Shown: positions 55,635 to 64,000 of the stretch, piece after piece
Position numbering within the stretch: position 1 is the stretch's first letter
Layout of the letters: each line of letters starts with the position of its first letter
Origin: Kineococcus terrestris
GTDB taxonomy: Bacteria; Actinomycetota; Actinomycetes; Actinomycetales; Kineococcaceae
Assembly: GCF_041020765.1 (NCBI RefSeq)
Contig: NZ_JBEUEJ010000002.1
Reading direction: 5' to 3' (one strand)
Length of the DNA: 64,000 nucleotides
Notes under the pieces: model-generated
Told to the model about the DNA's origin: nothing
Database searches by the model: none
The model's input: the letters and a program-made list of their open reading frames with translations, nothing else
Made by a program: the position numbers and the translations under genes

Positions 55635-56783
55635 TCAGGGCACGCCGGGCAGCGGGGGCACCCAGCCGCGCTCGGCGGCCCACTCCTCGGCCCGGTCCCC
55701 GGCCCGCCGCCCCGCGGACCACGCCGCGCGCGCGTCCGCGTCGGCGCGCAGGTGGTCGCGCTCGAGCAGGGCCCGGCGCCAGGCCGGCGAGCCGAGCACC
55801 CGCACGTGCAGGTCCGCGGGACGGCCGGGGTCGGCCGAGGCGTGCCGGCGGGTCCCCGCGTCCCCGTCGCCCTCGACCCCGTCCTCCCGGGGCGCTCGCG
55901 GCCACCCGGCGGCGGCCAGTGCCGGGGCGACGGCGTCGGCGGCGGCCATGTCGGGGACGGCCAGCTGCAGCCGCAGGACGTCCTCGGCCGGCAGGCCGGG
56001 CACCGCGGTGGGGCCGACGTGCTCGACCCCCCGCCCGGCGGTCCCGGCCGCGCGCGCGACCCGCGCCGCCAGGCGCGCGGCCTGCTGCGGCCAGGAGGGG
56101 TCCGGGCCGGTGCGGCCGCCGGTCGTGGTGGCGGCGGCCCGGGCGGGCGGGCGGCCCGCGCGCACGGCCGCCTCGAACGGGACGAGCCGCTCGTCCCACA
56201 GCGCGTCGACGGCCGCGAGCAGCGGGTCGTCCGCCCCCGGCGGGCCGGTGCGGCGGGGGTTCTCCAGCCACACGTCGGCGGCCGCGCGGCGCTCGGCGTC
56301 GCCGGCCTGGGCGGCCACGCGGGCGCGGGCGTCGGCCTCGCTGCTGCCGCGCTCGTCGACCAGGCGGCGCACGCGCTCCTCCACGTCGGCGTGGACGACG
56401 ACGACGAGGTGGTAGGTGGCGCCCAGGTGCGTCTCCACGAGCAGGGGGACGTCCTCGACGACGACGGCGTCGGCCGGGGCGGCCGCGGCCAGCTCGGCGC
56501 GGCGGGCGGCCACCCGCGGGTGCACGATCGCGTTGAGGGTCCGCCGGGCGTCCTCGTCGCCGAAGACCCGGCGGCCGAGGGCGGGGCGGTCCAGCTCCCC
56601 GGCCGCCGTCAGGACCTCCGGCCCGAAGGCGGCGAGGACCTGCGCCAAGCCCTCGGTGCCGGGCGCGACGACCTCGCGGGCCAGCACGTCGGCGTCCACG
56701 AGGACGGCCCCCCGCCCGGCCAGGCGCCGGGCGGCGGTCGACTTGCCGGCCCCGATGCCCCCGGTCAGCCCCACGCGCAGCAC
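55635..56783 (-). CDS. coaE: Dephospho-CoA kinase fused to a GrpB (UPF0157)-like domain
   Basis: 382 residues. Residues 1-200 are CoaE: VLRVGLTGGIGAGKSTAARRLA (P-loop), VDADVLAREVV, ALGRRVFGDEDARRTLNAIVHP and VVEDVPLLVETHLGATYHLVVVVHA; it phosphorylates dephospho-CoA in the last step of CoA synthesis. From about 215 a second domain, LARRVARAAG...VEHVGPTAVPGLPAEDVLRLQLAVPD, matches GrpB/UPF0157, a nucleotidyltransferase-like fold. The same fusion is known in mycobacterial CoaE, where the tail may aid folding. GTG 56783 fits TACGGT-N6. Confidence 0.94.
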   Translation of the reverse strand: MLRVGLTGGIGAGKSTAARRLAGRGAVLVDADVLAREVVAPGTEGLAQVLAAFGPEVLTAAGELDRPALGRRVFGDEDARRTLNAIVHPRVAARRAELAAAAPADAVVVEDVPLLVETHLGATYHLVVVVHADVEERVRRLVDERGSSEADARARVAAQAGDAERRAAADVWLENPRRTGPPGADDPLLAAVDALWDERLVPFEAAVRAGRPPARAAATTTGGRTGPDPSWPQQAARLAARVARAAGTAGRGVEHVGPTAVPGLPAEDVLRLQLAVPDMAAADAVAPALAAAGWPRAPREDGVEGDGDAGTRRHASADPGRPADLHVRVLGSPAWRRALLERDHLRADADARAAWSAGRRAGDRAEEWAAERGWVPPLPGVP

Positions 56784-56789
56784 ACCGGC

Positions 56790-56795
56790 ACCGTA
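56790..56795 (-). promoter_or_regulatory. -10 box, leaderless promoter of coaE
   Basis: TACGGT on the minus strand, six bases, then GTG 56783, the same as at serB. Confidence 0.65.
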
Positions 56796-56835
56796 GTCCC
56801 GGCCCGCACCGCGGGCGCGCGCGGCGGGCCGCACG

Positions 56836-56876
56836 CGCGAGGGGCCCCGGCCGTCCCCCGGCCGGGGCCCCTCGCG
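56836..56876 (-). terminator. Strong terminator of the sugar ABC operon
   Basis: An 18-bp perfect stem, CGCGAGGGGCCCCGGCCG with its complement, and a TCCCC loop, 23 bases after the permease stop and just before the coaE promoter. Confidence 0.85.
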
Positions 56877-56898
56877 ACCTCGGGAGGTCAGCAGCGCG

Positions 56899-58134
56899 TC
56901 AGCGGACGCCGCCGCGGCGCTTGTTCCACACGTCGAAGGCGACGGCCAGCAGCAGCACCAGGCCCTTGATGACCGACTGCAGGGACTGGTCGACGTTCAG
57001 CAGCTGCATGCCGTTGGAGATGACACCCACGAGCAGGCCGCCGACCATCGCGCCGGTCACGGTGCCGATGCCACCGGTGACCGCGGCTCCGCCGATGAAG
57101 ACGGCCGCGATGGCGTCGAGCTCGAAGCCGGTGCCCGCGCCGGGCTGGGCGCCGTTGGAGCGCGAGGAGAAGATGATGCCCGCGATGGCCGCCAGGAAGC
57201 CCATGTTGACGAACAGCCAGAAGTTCACGCGGCGCACGTTCACGCCGGACAGCTGGGCGGCGGACAGGTTGCCGCCGATGGCGTAGACCTGCCGGCCGAA
57301 CACCGAGGACTTGGTGACGACCGAGTACACGAGGATGAGCACGGCCAGGATGATCAGGACGATCGGCAGGCCGCGGCTGTGCGCCAGCTGCCAGGCGAAG
57401 GCCATGACGACCAGCGCGACGATCGCGATGCGCGCCACGAACAGCGGCATCGCGTCGACGACCTGCTCGTAGCGGATGCGGGCGCGGCGGGTGCGGATCT
57501 GCTGGGCGGCGTAGCCGACGACGGCGAAGGCGCCGATGAACAGGGTGAACGCGTCGTAGCCGTACCCGCCGAACAGGCCGTTGAGGAAACCGGTCGCGAC
57601 GCGGCCGTACTCCGCCGGGAACGGCGACAGGGAGACGTTGTCCAGGACGTAGTACGTCAGGCCGCGGAACAGCAGCATGCCGGCCAGGGTGACGATGAAC
57701 GCGGGGATGCCGACGAACGCGACCCAGAAGCCCTGCCAGGCGCCGATGGCGAGCCCGACGGCGATCGCCGCGAGGATCCCGACCCACCACGGCTGACCGG
57801 AACCGATGACGAGCTGGGCCGAGACCGCGCCCGTGAGCGCCACGACCGAGCCGACGGACAGGTCGATGTGCCCGGCGATGATGACCATCACCATGCCGAT
57901 GGCCAGCACCAGCACGTAGGAGTACTGCAGGACGATGTTGGTGATGTTGCCCGGGCTCAGCGACAGGCCGTCGGTGAGCACCGCGAACAGCAGCACGACG
58001 ACCACGAAGGCGATGTAGATGCCGCTGGTGCGCAGGTTCCCGGCGATGGCGCGCAAGGGGTTCGCGGTGCCGGTGTGCACCTCGTGCTTGGGCGGGGTGC
58101 TGCCCGGCGGGCTCTTGACGACGTTGGTGCTCAT
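56899..58134 (-). CDS. Multiple-monosaccharide ABC transporter permease (MmsB/GguB type)
   Basis: 411 residues with ten or more membrane helices. IDLSVGSVVALTGAVSAQLVI, then AFVGIPAFIVTLAGMLLFRGLTYYVL and IGGNLSAAQLSGVNVRRVNFWLFV (the EAA-like loop of the RbsC/XylH class) identify it; FIGGAAVTGGIGTVTGAMVGGLLVGVISNGMQLL closes the fold. The long form with an extra loop near 230-270 fits GguB of the Agrobacterium ChvE system. Its ATG overlaps the ATPase stop (ATGA). Confidence 0.92.
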   Translation of the reverse strand: MSTNVVKSPPGSTPPKHEVHTGTANPLRAIAGNLRTSGIYIAFVVVVLLFAVLTDGLSLSPGNITNIVLQYSYVLVLAIGMVMVIIAGHIDLSVGSVVALTGAVSAQLVIGSGQPWWVGILAAIAVGLAIGAWQGFWVAFVGIPAFIVTLAGMLLFRGLTYYVLDNVSLSPFPAEYGRVATGFLNGLFGGYGYDAFTLFIGAFAVVGYAAQQIRTRRARIRYEQVVDAMPLFVARIAIVALVVMAFAWQLAHSRGLPIVLIILAVLILVYSVVTKSSVFGRQVYAIGGNLSAAQLSGVNVRRVNFWLFVNMGFLAAIAGIIFSSRSNGAQPGAGTGFELDAIAAVFIGGAAVTGGIGTVTGAMVGGLLVGVISNGMQLLNVDQSLQSVIKGLVLLLAVAFDVWNKRRGGVR

Positions 58135-59762
58135 CGCGGGTCCTCCTGGGACGGGTTCGGGACGCGGTCGGCCGCGACGGCGGCCGGCGGGGAGACGGGC
58201 GCGGGGTCCGTGGTGGCCGCACCGGCGGGTGCGGCGACCTTCTCGCGGGTCATGAGGGCCATGAGGCTCTCCTGGGTGGCCTCGCTGCGCGGCACCTCAC
58301 CGGTGATGCGCCCGGCCGACAGCGTGTAGATGCGGTCGCAGATGCCCAGCAGCTCGGGCAGTTCCGAGGAGATGACGATGACGGCCTTGCCGGCGGCGAC
58401 CAGCCGGTTGATGATCGTGTAGATCTCGTACTTGGCGCCCACGTCGATCCCGCGGGTGGGCTCGTCGAGGATGAGGACGTCCGGGTCGGCGTAGATCCAC
58501 TTCGACAGGACGACCTTCTGCTGGTTGCCGCCGGACAGCTTGCCGGTCAGCGCCATCACGGTCGGGGCCTTGATGTTCATGCTGCGCTTGCTGCCCTCGG
58601 CGACGCGGATCTCCTCGTGCGCGTTGACGAGGCCGACGCGCGACAGCTTGCCGAGGGCGGCGGCCGACACGTTGCGCTTGATGTCGTCGATGAGGTTCAG
58701 GCCGTACTTCTTGCGGTCCTCGGTGGCGTACGCCAGGCCGAGGCCGATGGCCTCCTGCACCGAGCGCGCCCGGACCGGCTTCCCCCGCTTGTACAGCTGC
58801 CCGCCCAGGTAGCGGCCGTAGGAGCGGCCGAACACGCTCATCGCCAGCTCGGTGCGCCCTGCACCCATCAGCCCGGCGATGCCGACGACCTCACCGGCCC
58901 GCACGGACAGCGAGGCGCCGTCGACGACGAGGCGGTCCTGCACGGGGTGCCCGACGGTCCAGTCCTCGATCCGCAGGACCTCCTCGCCCGGGTGCGACTC
59001 GCGCTCGGGGTAGCGGCTGTCCAGGTCGCGGCCGACCATGCCGCGGATGATGCGCTCCTGCGTCACCGCGTCGGCGCGCATGTCCATCGTCTCGATGGTG
59101 CGACCGTCGCGGATGATGGTCGTGGAGTCGGCGATCGACTCGATCTCGTTGAGCTTGTGCGAGATCATGATGCTGGTCATGCCCTCGGTGCGCAGCTGGC
59201 GCAGCAGGCCCAGCAGGTGCTCGGAGTCGGTGTCGTTCAGCGCGGCCGTCGGCTCGTCGAGGATGAGGAGCTTGACGTCCTTGCTCAGGGCCTTGGCGAT
59301 CTCGACGAGCTGCTGCTTGCCGACGCCGAGCTGGCCGATGGGGGTCGTCGGGTTCTCGTCCAGGCCGACGCGGGCCAGCAGCTTGGAGGCCTCGCCGTTG
59401 GCGCGGTGCCAGTCGATGAGCCCGCCGCGGCCCCGGCGCTCGTTGCCGAGGAACAGGTTCTCGGCGATCGACAGGAACGGCACGAGCGCCAGTTCCTGGT
59501 GGATGATCGCGATGCCGGCGCGCTCGGAGTCGTTGATGCCCTGGAACTCGCTCAGGCGGCCGTCGAAGTGGATCTCCCCCTCGTAGGTGCCGTGCGGGTA
59601 CACGCCCGAGAGGACCTTCATCAGCGTCGACTTGCCGGCGCCGTTCTCGCCGCAGATGGCGTGGACCTCGCCGCGGCGCACCGAGAGCGAGACGTCCGAG
59701 AGCGCCTTCACGCCGGGGAACGTCTTCGTGATGGAGCGCATCTCCAGGATGTTGTCGGTCAT
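58131..59762 (-). CDS. Multiple-monosaccharide ABC transporter ATP-binding protein (MmsA/GguA type)
   Basis: 543 residues, two fused ABC domains as in sugar importers of the RbsA/XylG class. Domain 1: GENGAGKSTLMKVLSGVYPHGTYEG, LGVGKQQLVEIAKAL, LILDEPTAAL. Domain 2 has a degenerate P-loop (IAGLMGAGRTELAMSVFG) and LSGGNQQKVVLSKW, LILDEPTRGIDVG; asymmetry of this kind is normal here. The last 40 residues are a Pro/Ala-rich extension. ATG 59762; a hairpin separates it from the binding-protein gene. Confidence 0.94.
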   Translation of the reverse strand: MTDNILEMRSITKTFPGVKALSDVSLSVRRGEVHAICGENGAGKSTLMKVLSGVYPHGTYEGEIHFDGRLSEFQGINDSERAGIAIIHQELALVPFLSIAENLFLGNERRGRGGLIDWHRANGEASKLLARVGLDENPTTPIGQLGVGKQQLVEIAKALSKDVKLLILDEPTAALNDTDSEHLLGLLRQLRTEGMTSIMISHKLNEIESIADSTTIIRDGRTIETMDMRADAVTQERIIRGMVGRDLDSRYPERESHPGEEVLRIEDWTVGHPVQDRLVVDGASLSVRAGEVVGIAGLMGAGRTELAMSVFGRSYGRYLGGQLYKRGKPVRARSVQEAIGLGLAYATEDRKKYGLNLIDDIKRNVSAAALGKLSRVGLVNAHEEIRVAEGSKRSMNIKAPTVMALTGKLSGGNQQKVVLSKWIYADPDVLILDEPTRGIDVGAKYEIYTIINRLVAAGKAVIVISSELPELLGICDRIYTLSAGRITGEVPRSEATQESLMALMTREKVAAPAGAATTDPAPVSPPAAVAADRVPNPSQEDPR

Positions 59763-59830
59763 CGACGCACCGTCGTCCTCAAGGGGTGAGCAGGGGTGGG
59801 GCGGGGGTGCGGGTGCGGGACCCGCGGGGA

Positions 59831-59865
59831 GCGCCCGCCCACCCGGGGACCGGGTGGGCGGGCGC
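59831..59865 (-). terminator. Intra-operon hairpin between binding-protein and ATPase genes
   Basis: A 16-bp perfect stem, GCGCCCGCCCACCCGG with its complement, and a GGA loop, 14 bases past the binding-protein stop. In this transporter class such stems partly end or protect the mRNA so that binding protein exceeds membrane parts. Confidence 0.7.
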
Positions 59866-59878
59866 GGGGCGCTGCGGG

Positions 59879-61030
59879 TCAGGCCTGGCCGGCGTCGACC
59901 TGGGCCTGGGTGTAGTACCCGGTGTCGACGAGCGCGGAGGTGACGTTGTCGCGCGTGACGATCTGCGACTCGAGCAGGTAGGAGGGGACGACCTTGACGC
60001 CGTTGTCGTACGTCTCGGTGTCGTTCGCCTCCGGCTCCTCGCCGTCCACGTACGCCTGGGCCGCGGTGACGGCCTGCTCGGCCAGCTGGCGGGTGTCCTT
60101 GAAGATGGTCGAGTACTGCACGCCGTCGTTGATGAGCTTGACGGAGGCGATCTCGGCGTCCTGACCGGTGACGGTCGGCAGCGGACGGTCCGCACCGCCG
60201 TACCCGGCGTTGGTCAGCGCGGTGATGATGCCGCGCGAGATGCCGTCGTAGGGCGACAGGACGCCGTCGACGCGGCTGCCGTCGTTGTACGCCGACGTCA
60301 GCAGGTCCTCCATGCGCCGCTGCGCCGTCTCCTGCGCCCAGCGCAGGGTGGCGGCCTGGGCGATGTCGGTCTGGCCGGACTTCACGACGATGGAGCCGTC
60401 GTCGATGAACGGCTGCAGGGCGCTGATGGCGCCGTCCCAGAAGAACTGCGCGTTGTTGTCGTCCAGCGAGCCGGCGAACAGCTCGACGTTGAACGGGCCG
60501 GTCGCCTCGCCGCGCGAGCCGTCCTCGTTGAGCAGGCCGAGGCCGTTCAGCAGCGAGGTGCCCTGCTGCACACCGACGTTGAAGTTGTCGAAGGAGACGT
60601 AGAAGTCGACGTCCTCGCTGCCGCGGATGAGGCGGTCGTAGGAGATGACCGGGATGCCGGCGTCGGCCGCGGCGGCCAGCTGGCTCGTCAGGGCCGTGCC
60701 GTCGATCGCGGCGATGATGAGCACGTCGTTGCCCGTCGTGATCATCTGGTCGATCTGCTGAGACTGGGTCGGGATGTCGTCGTTCGCGTACTGCAGGTTG
60801 ACCTCGTACCCGGCCTCCTCCAGGCCCGCCTTGACGTTGTTGCCGTCGGCGATCCAGCGCTCGGAGGTCTCGGTCGGCATGGCCACGCCGACGGTCACCT
60901 GGCCGTCGTCGCCGCCGCCGGCGGCAGCGCCGCCGCCGCCCTCGCCCGAACCGGCGCCGCCGCCGCCGCAGGCGGACAGGGCGAGGACCAGACCGGCGCT
61001 CAGGGCGAGCAGGGGGTGACGTGTCTTCAC
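59879..61030 (-). CDS. ChvE-like multiple-sugar-binding lipoprotein
   Basis: 383 residues. A lipoprotein signal (VKTRHPLLALSAGLVLALSAC; Cys21 in the lipobox LSAC) and a Gly-rich linker lead to the type I binding fold: VTVGVAMPTETSERWIADGNNVKAGLEEAGYEVNLQYANDDIPTQSQQIDQMITTGNDVLIIAAIDG, close to Agrobacterium ChvE, then GIPVISYDRLI and DVDFYVSFDNFNVG. It should catch aldoses such as xylose, arabinose or galactose outside the membrane. GTG 61030 follows GAGGAGTTCCGCC. First gene of the operon, behind a LacI-type operator. Confidence 0.92.
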   Translation of the reverse strand: MKTRHPLLALSAGLVLALSACGGGGAGSGEGGGGAAAGGGDDGQVTVGVAMPTETSERWIADGNNVKAGLEEAGYEVNLQYANDDIPTQSQQIDQMITTGNDVLIIAAIDGTALTSQLAAAADAGIPVISYDRLIRGSEDVDFYVSFDNFNVGVQQGTSLLNGLGLLNEDGSRGEATGPFNVELFAGSLDDNNAQFFWDGAISALQPFIDDGSIVVKSGQTDIAQAATLRWAQETAQRRMEDLLTSAYNDGSRVDGVLSPYDGISRGIITALTNAGYGGADRPLPTVTGQDAEIASVKLINDGVQYSTIFKDTRQLAEQAVTAAQAYVDGEEPEANDTETYDNGVKVVPSYLLESQIVTRDNVTSALVDTGYYTQAQVDAGQA

Positions 61031-61176
61031 GGCGGAACTCCTCTGTACCTCGTGGACGTCATGGTCCAAGGGCATGACGCAAGGGGGTGTGCACCGCCGA
61101 TCGGTGGTGCAGGGCGGCGCTCCGGCGCCGGGCTTCCTCGTCCCGGTCCCCGTCGGAGCTGTGTCCCGTCGAGCAT

Positions 61177-61190
61177 TGTTAGCGTTAACA
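61177..61190. promoter_or_regulatory. LacI/GalR-type operator
   Basis: TGTTAGCGTTAACA: arms TGTTA and TAACA around a central CG, a perfect fit to the TGTTANCGNTAACA pattern of the family. On the minus strand TAACAATG just inside it may be the -10 box of the binding-protein operon, so binding would block it. It lies between that operon and the divergent LacI gene. Confidence 0.8.
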
Positions 61191-61253
61191 GCGGGGCCGT
61201 CAAGCAGAACTGCTCCAACGGTGGAGGACGTCCCGCGGTTCCGTCCGCTGGGT

Positions 61254-61259
61254 TACTCT
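61254..61259 (+). promoter_or_regulatory. Putative -10 box of the LacI regulator gene
   Basis: TACTCT in an A/T-richer patch, about 150 bases before ATG 61412. A 12-bp palindrome AGCAGAACTGCT lies at 61203-61214, some 40 bases upstream. Confidence 0.4.
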
Positions 61260-61411
61260 CGGCGCGTCCCCGGGGTGCGGCGGCGCGGTCGCCGCCCGGC
61301 ACCACCGGTCCCTCCCCACCCACCCGCTGCGCGCGGGTCCCGCCGGAGTCCCGGCGCCGGACCGGCGCACCGCCCGGCCCCCGGGCCGGCCCCAGGTCAG
61401 GACGATCGCCC

Positions 61412-62491
61412 ATGAGACGGAACCGCGGCACCCCCGACGCCGACGGCGAACCCGTGCGCACGCCCGTCCTGGCCGACGTCGCCGAGCTGGCCGGCGTCAG
61501 CCAGCAGACCGTCTCGCGCGTCGTCAACGGGTCCCCGTCGGTGGCCCGGCGCACGCGCGAGCGCGTCGAGGCGGCCATCGCCGAGCTGGGCTACCGCCCC
61601 AACGCCGCCGCCCGCGCCCTCGTCACCCGGCGCAGCCGGCGCATCGGGGTGGTCGCGGCCCGGGCCACCCTGCACGGCACCGCCGCCACCCTCCTCGGCG
61701 TGCAGGAGGCCGCCCGGGCCGCGGGGTACTCCGTCAGCGTGGTGATGGTGCGCGACATCCTCCCCGAGACGGTCGAGGAGGCGCTGCGCGAGCTGCACGA
61801 GCAGTCCGTCGAGGGCGTGGTCGCCATCGTCCCCGAGGACGCCGCGCAGGAGACCGTCGCGGCCGCGGACGCCGTCGTCCCGTGCGTCCTCGCTCCCGGC
61901 CTGGACGGACCCGGCCTGCCGGACGCGTACTGGCTGGAGGTGGCCGCCGCCCACGAGGCCGTCCGGCACCTCGTCGAGCTGGGCCACCGCACGGTCCACC
62001 ACCTCGCCGGCCCGGCCGACTGGGCCGAGTCCCGCGCCCGCGCGACCGGCTGGCGCACGGCGCTGGTGGAGACCCTGCGCGTGGTGCCGGCGCCCGTGCG
62101 GGGCGACTGGACGGCCGCCTCGGGGTACCTGGCGGCGCTGCGCCTGCTGGAGGACGGCGCGACCGCCGTCTTCGCCGCCAACGACCACATGGCCCTGGGC
62201 GTGGTGCGCGCCGTCACCGAGGCGGGCGGCGCGGTGCCCGGCGACGTCAGCGTCGTCGGCTTCGACGACATGCCCGACGCCGCGTACCTCACCCCGCCGC
62301 TGACGACGGTCCACAAGGACTTCGCCGAGGTCGGGCGCCGCTGCGTCGAGGTGCTCCTGGGCCGGCTCAGCGACCGCCTCGTCCACCCCGAGGCCGTCAG
62401 CCCGCGGCTGGTGGTGCGCGCCAGCACGGCCGTCCCGCCCGCCGTCCCGCTGGGCGGCCGGGCCGAGCGCCGGACGGCCGCCGCCGGCTGA
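61412..62491 (+). CDS. LacI-family transcriptional regulator of the sugar transporter
   Basis: 359 residues. The N-terminal helix-turn-helix and hinge are classic: VLADVAELAGVSQQTVSRVVNGSPSVARRTRERVEAAIAELGYRPNAAARALVTRRS, including the YRPNAAARAL hinge helix that reads the central CG. The rest is the periplasmic-binding-protein fold (RIGVVAARATLHGTAATLLGVQEAARAAGY, VFAANDHMALGVVRAVTEAG, SVVGFDDMPDAAYLTPPLTTV). Divergent from the ABC operon with the perfect operator between, so it most likely represses that operon until a sugar binds. ATG 61412. Confidence 0.94.
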   Translation: MRRNRGTPDADGEPVRTPVLADVAELAGVSQQTVSRVVNGSPSVARRTRERVEAAIAELGYRPNAAARALVTRRSRRIGVVAARATLHGTAATLLGVQEAARAAGYSVSVVMVRDILPETVEEALRELHEQSVEGVVAIVPEDAAQETVAAADAVVPCVLAPGLDGPGLPDAYWLEVAAAHEAVRHLVELGHRTVHHLAGPADWAESRARATGWRTALVETLRVVPAPVRGDWTAASGYLAALRLLEDGATAVFAANDHMALGVVRAVTEAGGAVPGDVSVVGFDDMPDAAYLTPPLTTVHKDFAEVGRRCVEVLLGRLSDRLVHPEAVSPRLVVRASTAVPPAVPLGGRAERRTAAAG

Positions 62492-62543
62492 GCGCGCCGC
62501 GCGCGGTCCGCGGACCCCGCGCGCCGGACGTGCCCGGCGCGCG

Positions 62544-62578
62544 GACGGCCCCGCACCCGGGAGGGGTGCGGGGCCGTC
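62544..62578. terminator. Bidirectional terminator between lacI-type gene and rpsA
   Basis: A 15-bp perfect stem GACGGCCCCGCACCC / GGGTGCGGGGCCGTC with a five-base loop, between converging genes. Confidence 0.85.
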
Positions 62579-62607
62579 GGCTGTCCGGGCGCGGGGCCCG
62601 GGGCGGC

Positions 62608-64000
62608 TCAGCTGCCGCCGGTGAGCTTCTCGCGCAGCGCGGCGAGGGCCTCGTCCGAGGCCAGCGTGCCGGCCGCCTCCGGAGCCTCGGAGGTGTAGGA
62701 CGACGGCGCCGAGCCGCCGCCGGACGAGGAGGACGAGGAGGAGGACGACGAGGCGGCGGGGGCGTTGCCCTCGGCCTCGGCGCGGGCCTCGGCCTCGGCC
62801 AGCTCGGCCACGACGCGGCGGTGGGCCTCCCAGCGCTCGTGGGCCAGCGCGTACTGCGCCTCCCACTCCTCGCGCTGGGCCTCGTACCCCTCGAGCCACT
62901 CGTTGGTGGTCGGGTCGAAGCCCTCGGGGTACTTGTAGTTGCCCTGCTCGTCGTAGTCCGCGGCCATGCCGTACAGCGACGGGTCGAACTCGTCGCCGTT
63001 GGCGGCCAGCGACTCGTTGGCCTGCTTGAGCGACAGCGAGATGCGCCGGCGCTCCAGGTCGATGTCGATGACCTTGACGAAGATGTCCGAGTTGACCTGG
63101 ACGACCTGCTCGGGCACCTCGACGTGGCGCTCGGCCAGCTCCGAGATGTGCACGAGGCCCTCGATGCCGTCGTCGACGCGGACGAACGCGCCGAACGGGA
63201 CGAGCTTGGTGACCTTGCCCGGCACGACCTGGCCGATCGCGTGGGTCCGGGCGAACTGCTGCCACGGGTCCTCCTGCGTCGCCTTCAGCGACAGGGAGAC
63301 CCGCTCGCGGTCCATGTCGACGTCGAGGACCTCGACGGTGACCTCCTGGCCGACCTCGACGACCTCGCTGGGGTGGTCGATGTGCTTCCAGGACAGCTCG
63401 GAGACGTGCACCAGGCCGTCGACGCCGCCCAGGTCCACGAACGCGCCGAAGTTGACGATCGAGGAGACGACGCCGGAGCGGACCTGGCCCTTCTGCAGGG
63501 TCGTGAGGAAGTTCTGGCGGACCGCCGACTGGGTCTGCTCCAGCCAGGCGCGGCGGGACAGGACCACGTTGTTGCGGTTCTTGTCCAGCTCGATGATCTT
63601 GGCCTCGATCTTCTGGCCCACGTAGGGCTGCAGGTCGCGCACGCGGCGCATCTCGACCAGGGAGGCGGGCAGGAAGCCGCGGAGACCGATGTCGAGGATC
63701 AGGCCGCCCTTGACCACCTCGATGACGGTGCCCTCGACGACCTCGTCGGCCTCCTTCTTGGCCTCGATCGTGCCCCAGGCGCGCTCGTACTGGGCGCGCT
63801 TCTTGGACAGGATCAGGCGACCCTCCTTGTCCTCCTTCTGGAGGACCAGGGCCTCGACCTCGTCGCCCACGCCGACGACCTCGTTGGGGTCGACGTCGTG
63901 CTTGATCGAGAGCTCGCGGGAGGGGATGACACCCTCGGTCTTGTAACCGATGTCGAGGAGGACCTCGTCACGGTCGACCTTCACGATGGTGCCGGAGACG
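62608..64000 (-). CDS. rpsA: 30S ribosomal protein S1 (start beyond window edge)
   Basis: The frame is open to base 64000, about 464 codons, so only the N-terminal 25 or so residues are missing. S1 repeats follow in order: KVDRDEVLLDIGYKTEGVIPSREL, VIEVVKGGLILDIGLRGFLPASLVEMRRV, VVSSIVNFGAFVDLGGVDGLVHVSELSWKHI and VTKLVPFGAFVRVDDGIEGLVHISELAERH, each an OB fold; four repeats is the actinobacterial norm. After them comes a charged tail with a run of ten Ser. S1 helps mRNA binding at the ribosome, though leaderless mRNAs, common here, depend on it less. Confidence 0.96.
   Translation of the reverse strand, partial: VSGTIVKVDRDEVLLDIGYKTEGVIPSRELSIKHDVDPNEVVGVGDEVEALVLQKEDKEGRLILSKKRAQYERAWGTIEAKKEADEVVEGTVIEVVKGGLILDIGLRGFLPASLVEMRRVRDLQPYVGQKIEAKIIELDKNRNNVVLSRRAWLEQTQSAVRQNFLTTLQKGQVRSGVVSSIVNFGAFVDLGGVDGLVHVSELSWKHIDHPSEVVEVGQEVTVEVLDVDMDRERVSLSLKATQEDPWQQFARTHAIGQVVPGKVTKLVPFGAFVRVDDGIEGLVHISELAERHVEVPEQVVQVNSDIFVKVIDIDLERRRISLSLKQANESLAANGDEFDPSLYGMAADYDEQGNYKYPEGFDPTTNEWLEGYEAQREEWEAQYALAHERWEAHRRVVAELAEAEARAEAEGNAPAASSSSSSSSSSGGGSAPSSYTSEAPEAAGTLASDEALAALREKLTGGS

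Overview
The window is 64 kb of very GC-rich chromosome, with G or C at almost every third codon position. The organism is clearly an actinobacterium: the window holds RbpA, WhiA, an actinobacterial sufRBDC cluster, a CoaE-GrpB fusion, OpcA, an InhA-type enoyl reductase and a GlgM/GlgC pair. Gene order and composition suggest Kineosporiales (Kineococcus-like), but that is inference. Almost all of the window is core chromosome. No tRNA, rRNA, CRISPR array, insertion sequence or phage gene was seen.

Layout. 1-3.7 kb: tail of pdxH, a lone ABC ATPase, a conserved unknown, and a type III polyketide synthase coupled to a membrane methyltransferase. 3.8-8.6 kb: divergent glgM/glgC (glycogen/alpha-glucan synthesis), an F420-type oxidoreductase and serB. 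8.7-13.4 kb: fabI-fabG, DUF3099, a small Cys protein, SURF1, an atypical SDR and a small HTH protein. 13.6-17.4 kb: an ABC-F ATPase and the bioY-ecfA-ecfT biotin ECF transporter. 17.5-22.2 kb: sufR-sufB-sufD-sufC-sufT. 22.3-26.6 kb: an ABC-2 exporter, ctaA and ctaB (heme A synthesis). 27-34.2 kb: tkt-tal-zwf-opcA-pgl (pentose phosphate pathway). 34.3-38.2 kb: rbpA, secG and tpiA-pgk-gap (lower glycolysis). 38.4-43.9 kb: whiA, yvcK, rapZ and uvrC. 44-49.4 kb: a surface-glycan island (wecB, FAD oxidoreductase, glycosyltransferase, toroid protein). 49.7-56.8 kb: uvrA, a MarR regulator, uvrB and coaE-grpB. 56.8-62.6 kb: a LacI-controlled multiple-sugar ABC transporter set between coaE and rpsA, where many actinobacteria have these two close together. 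62.6-64 kb: rpsA, cut by the window edge.

The genes serve central metabolism: carbon flow (glycolysis, pentose phosphate, glucan storage, sugar import), respiratory heme and Fe-S supply, FAS II, biotin uptake and nucleotide excision repair. The most striking DNA-level signal is a repeated start architecture: a TANNNT hexamer about six bases before an ATG or GTG with no Shine-Dalgarno sequence, at roughly fifteen or more genes including uvrA, uvrB, uvrC, coaE, wecB and ctaA. This is the signature of leaderless mRNAs.

Other points of interest are overlapping SufR-like and iron-box-like operators at sufR, a His-rich tail on SufR, the lack of sufS/sufU in the suf operon, a short leaderless ORF ending on the ABC-F start codon, a histone-like tail on OpcA, a perfect LacI operator, and a candidate small RNA between ctaA and ctaB. 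I found no wholly novel multi-gene defence or mobile system.
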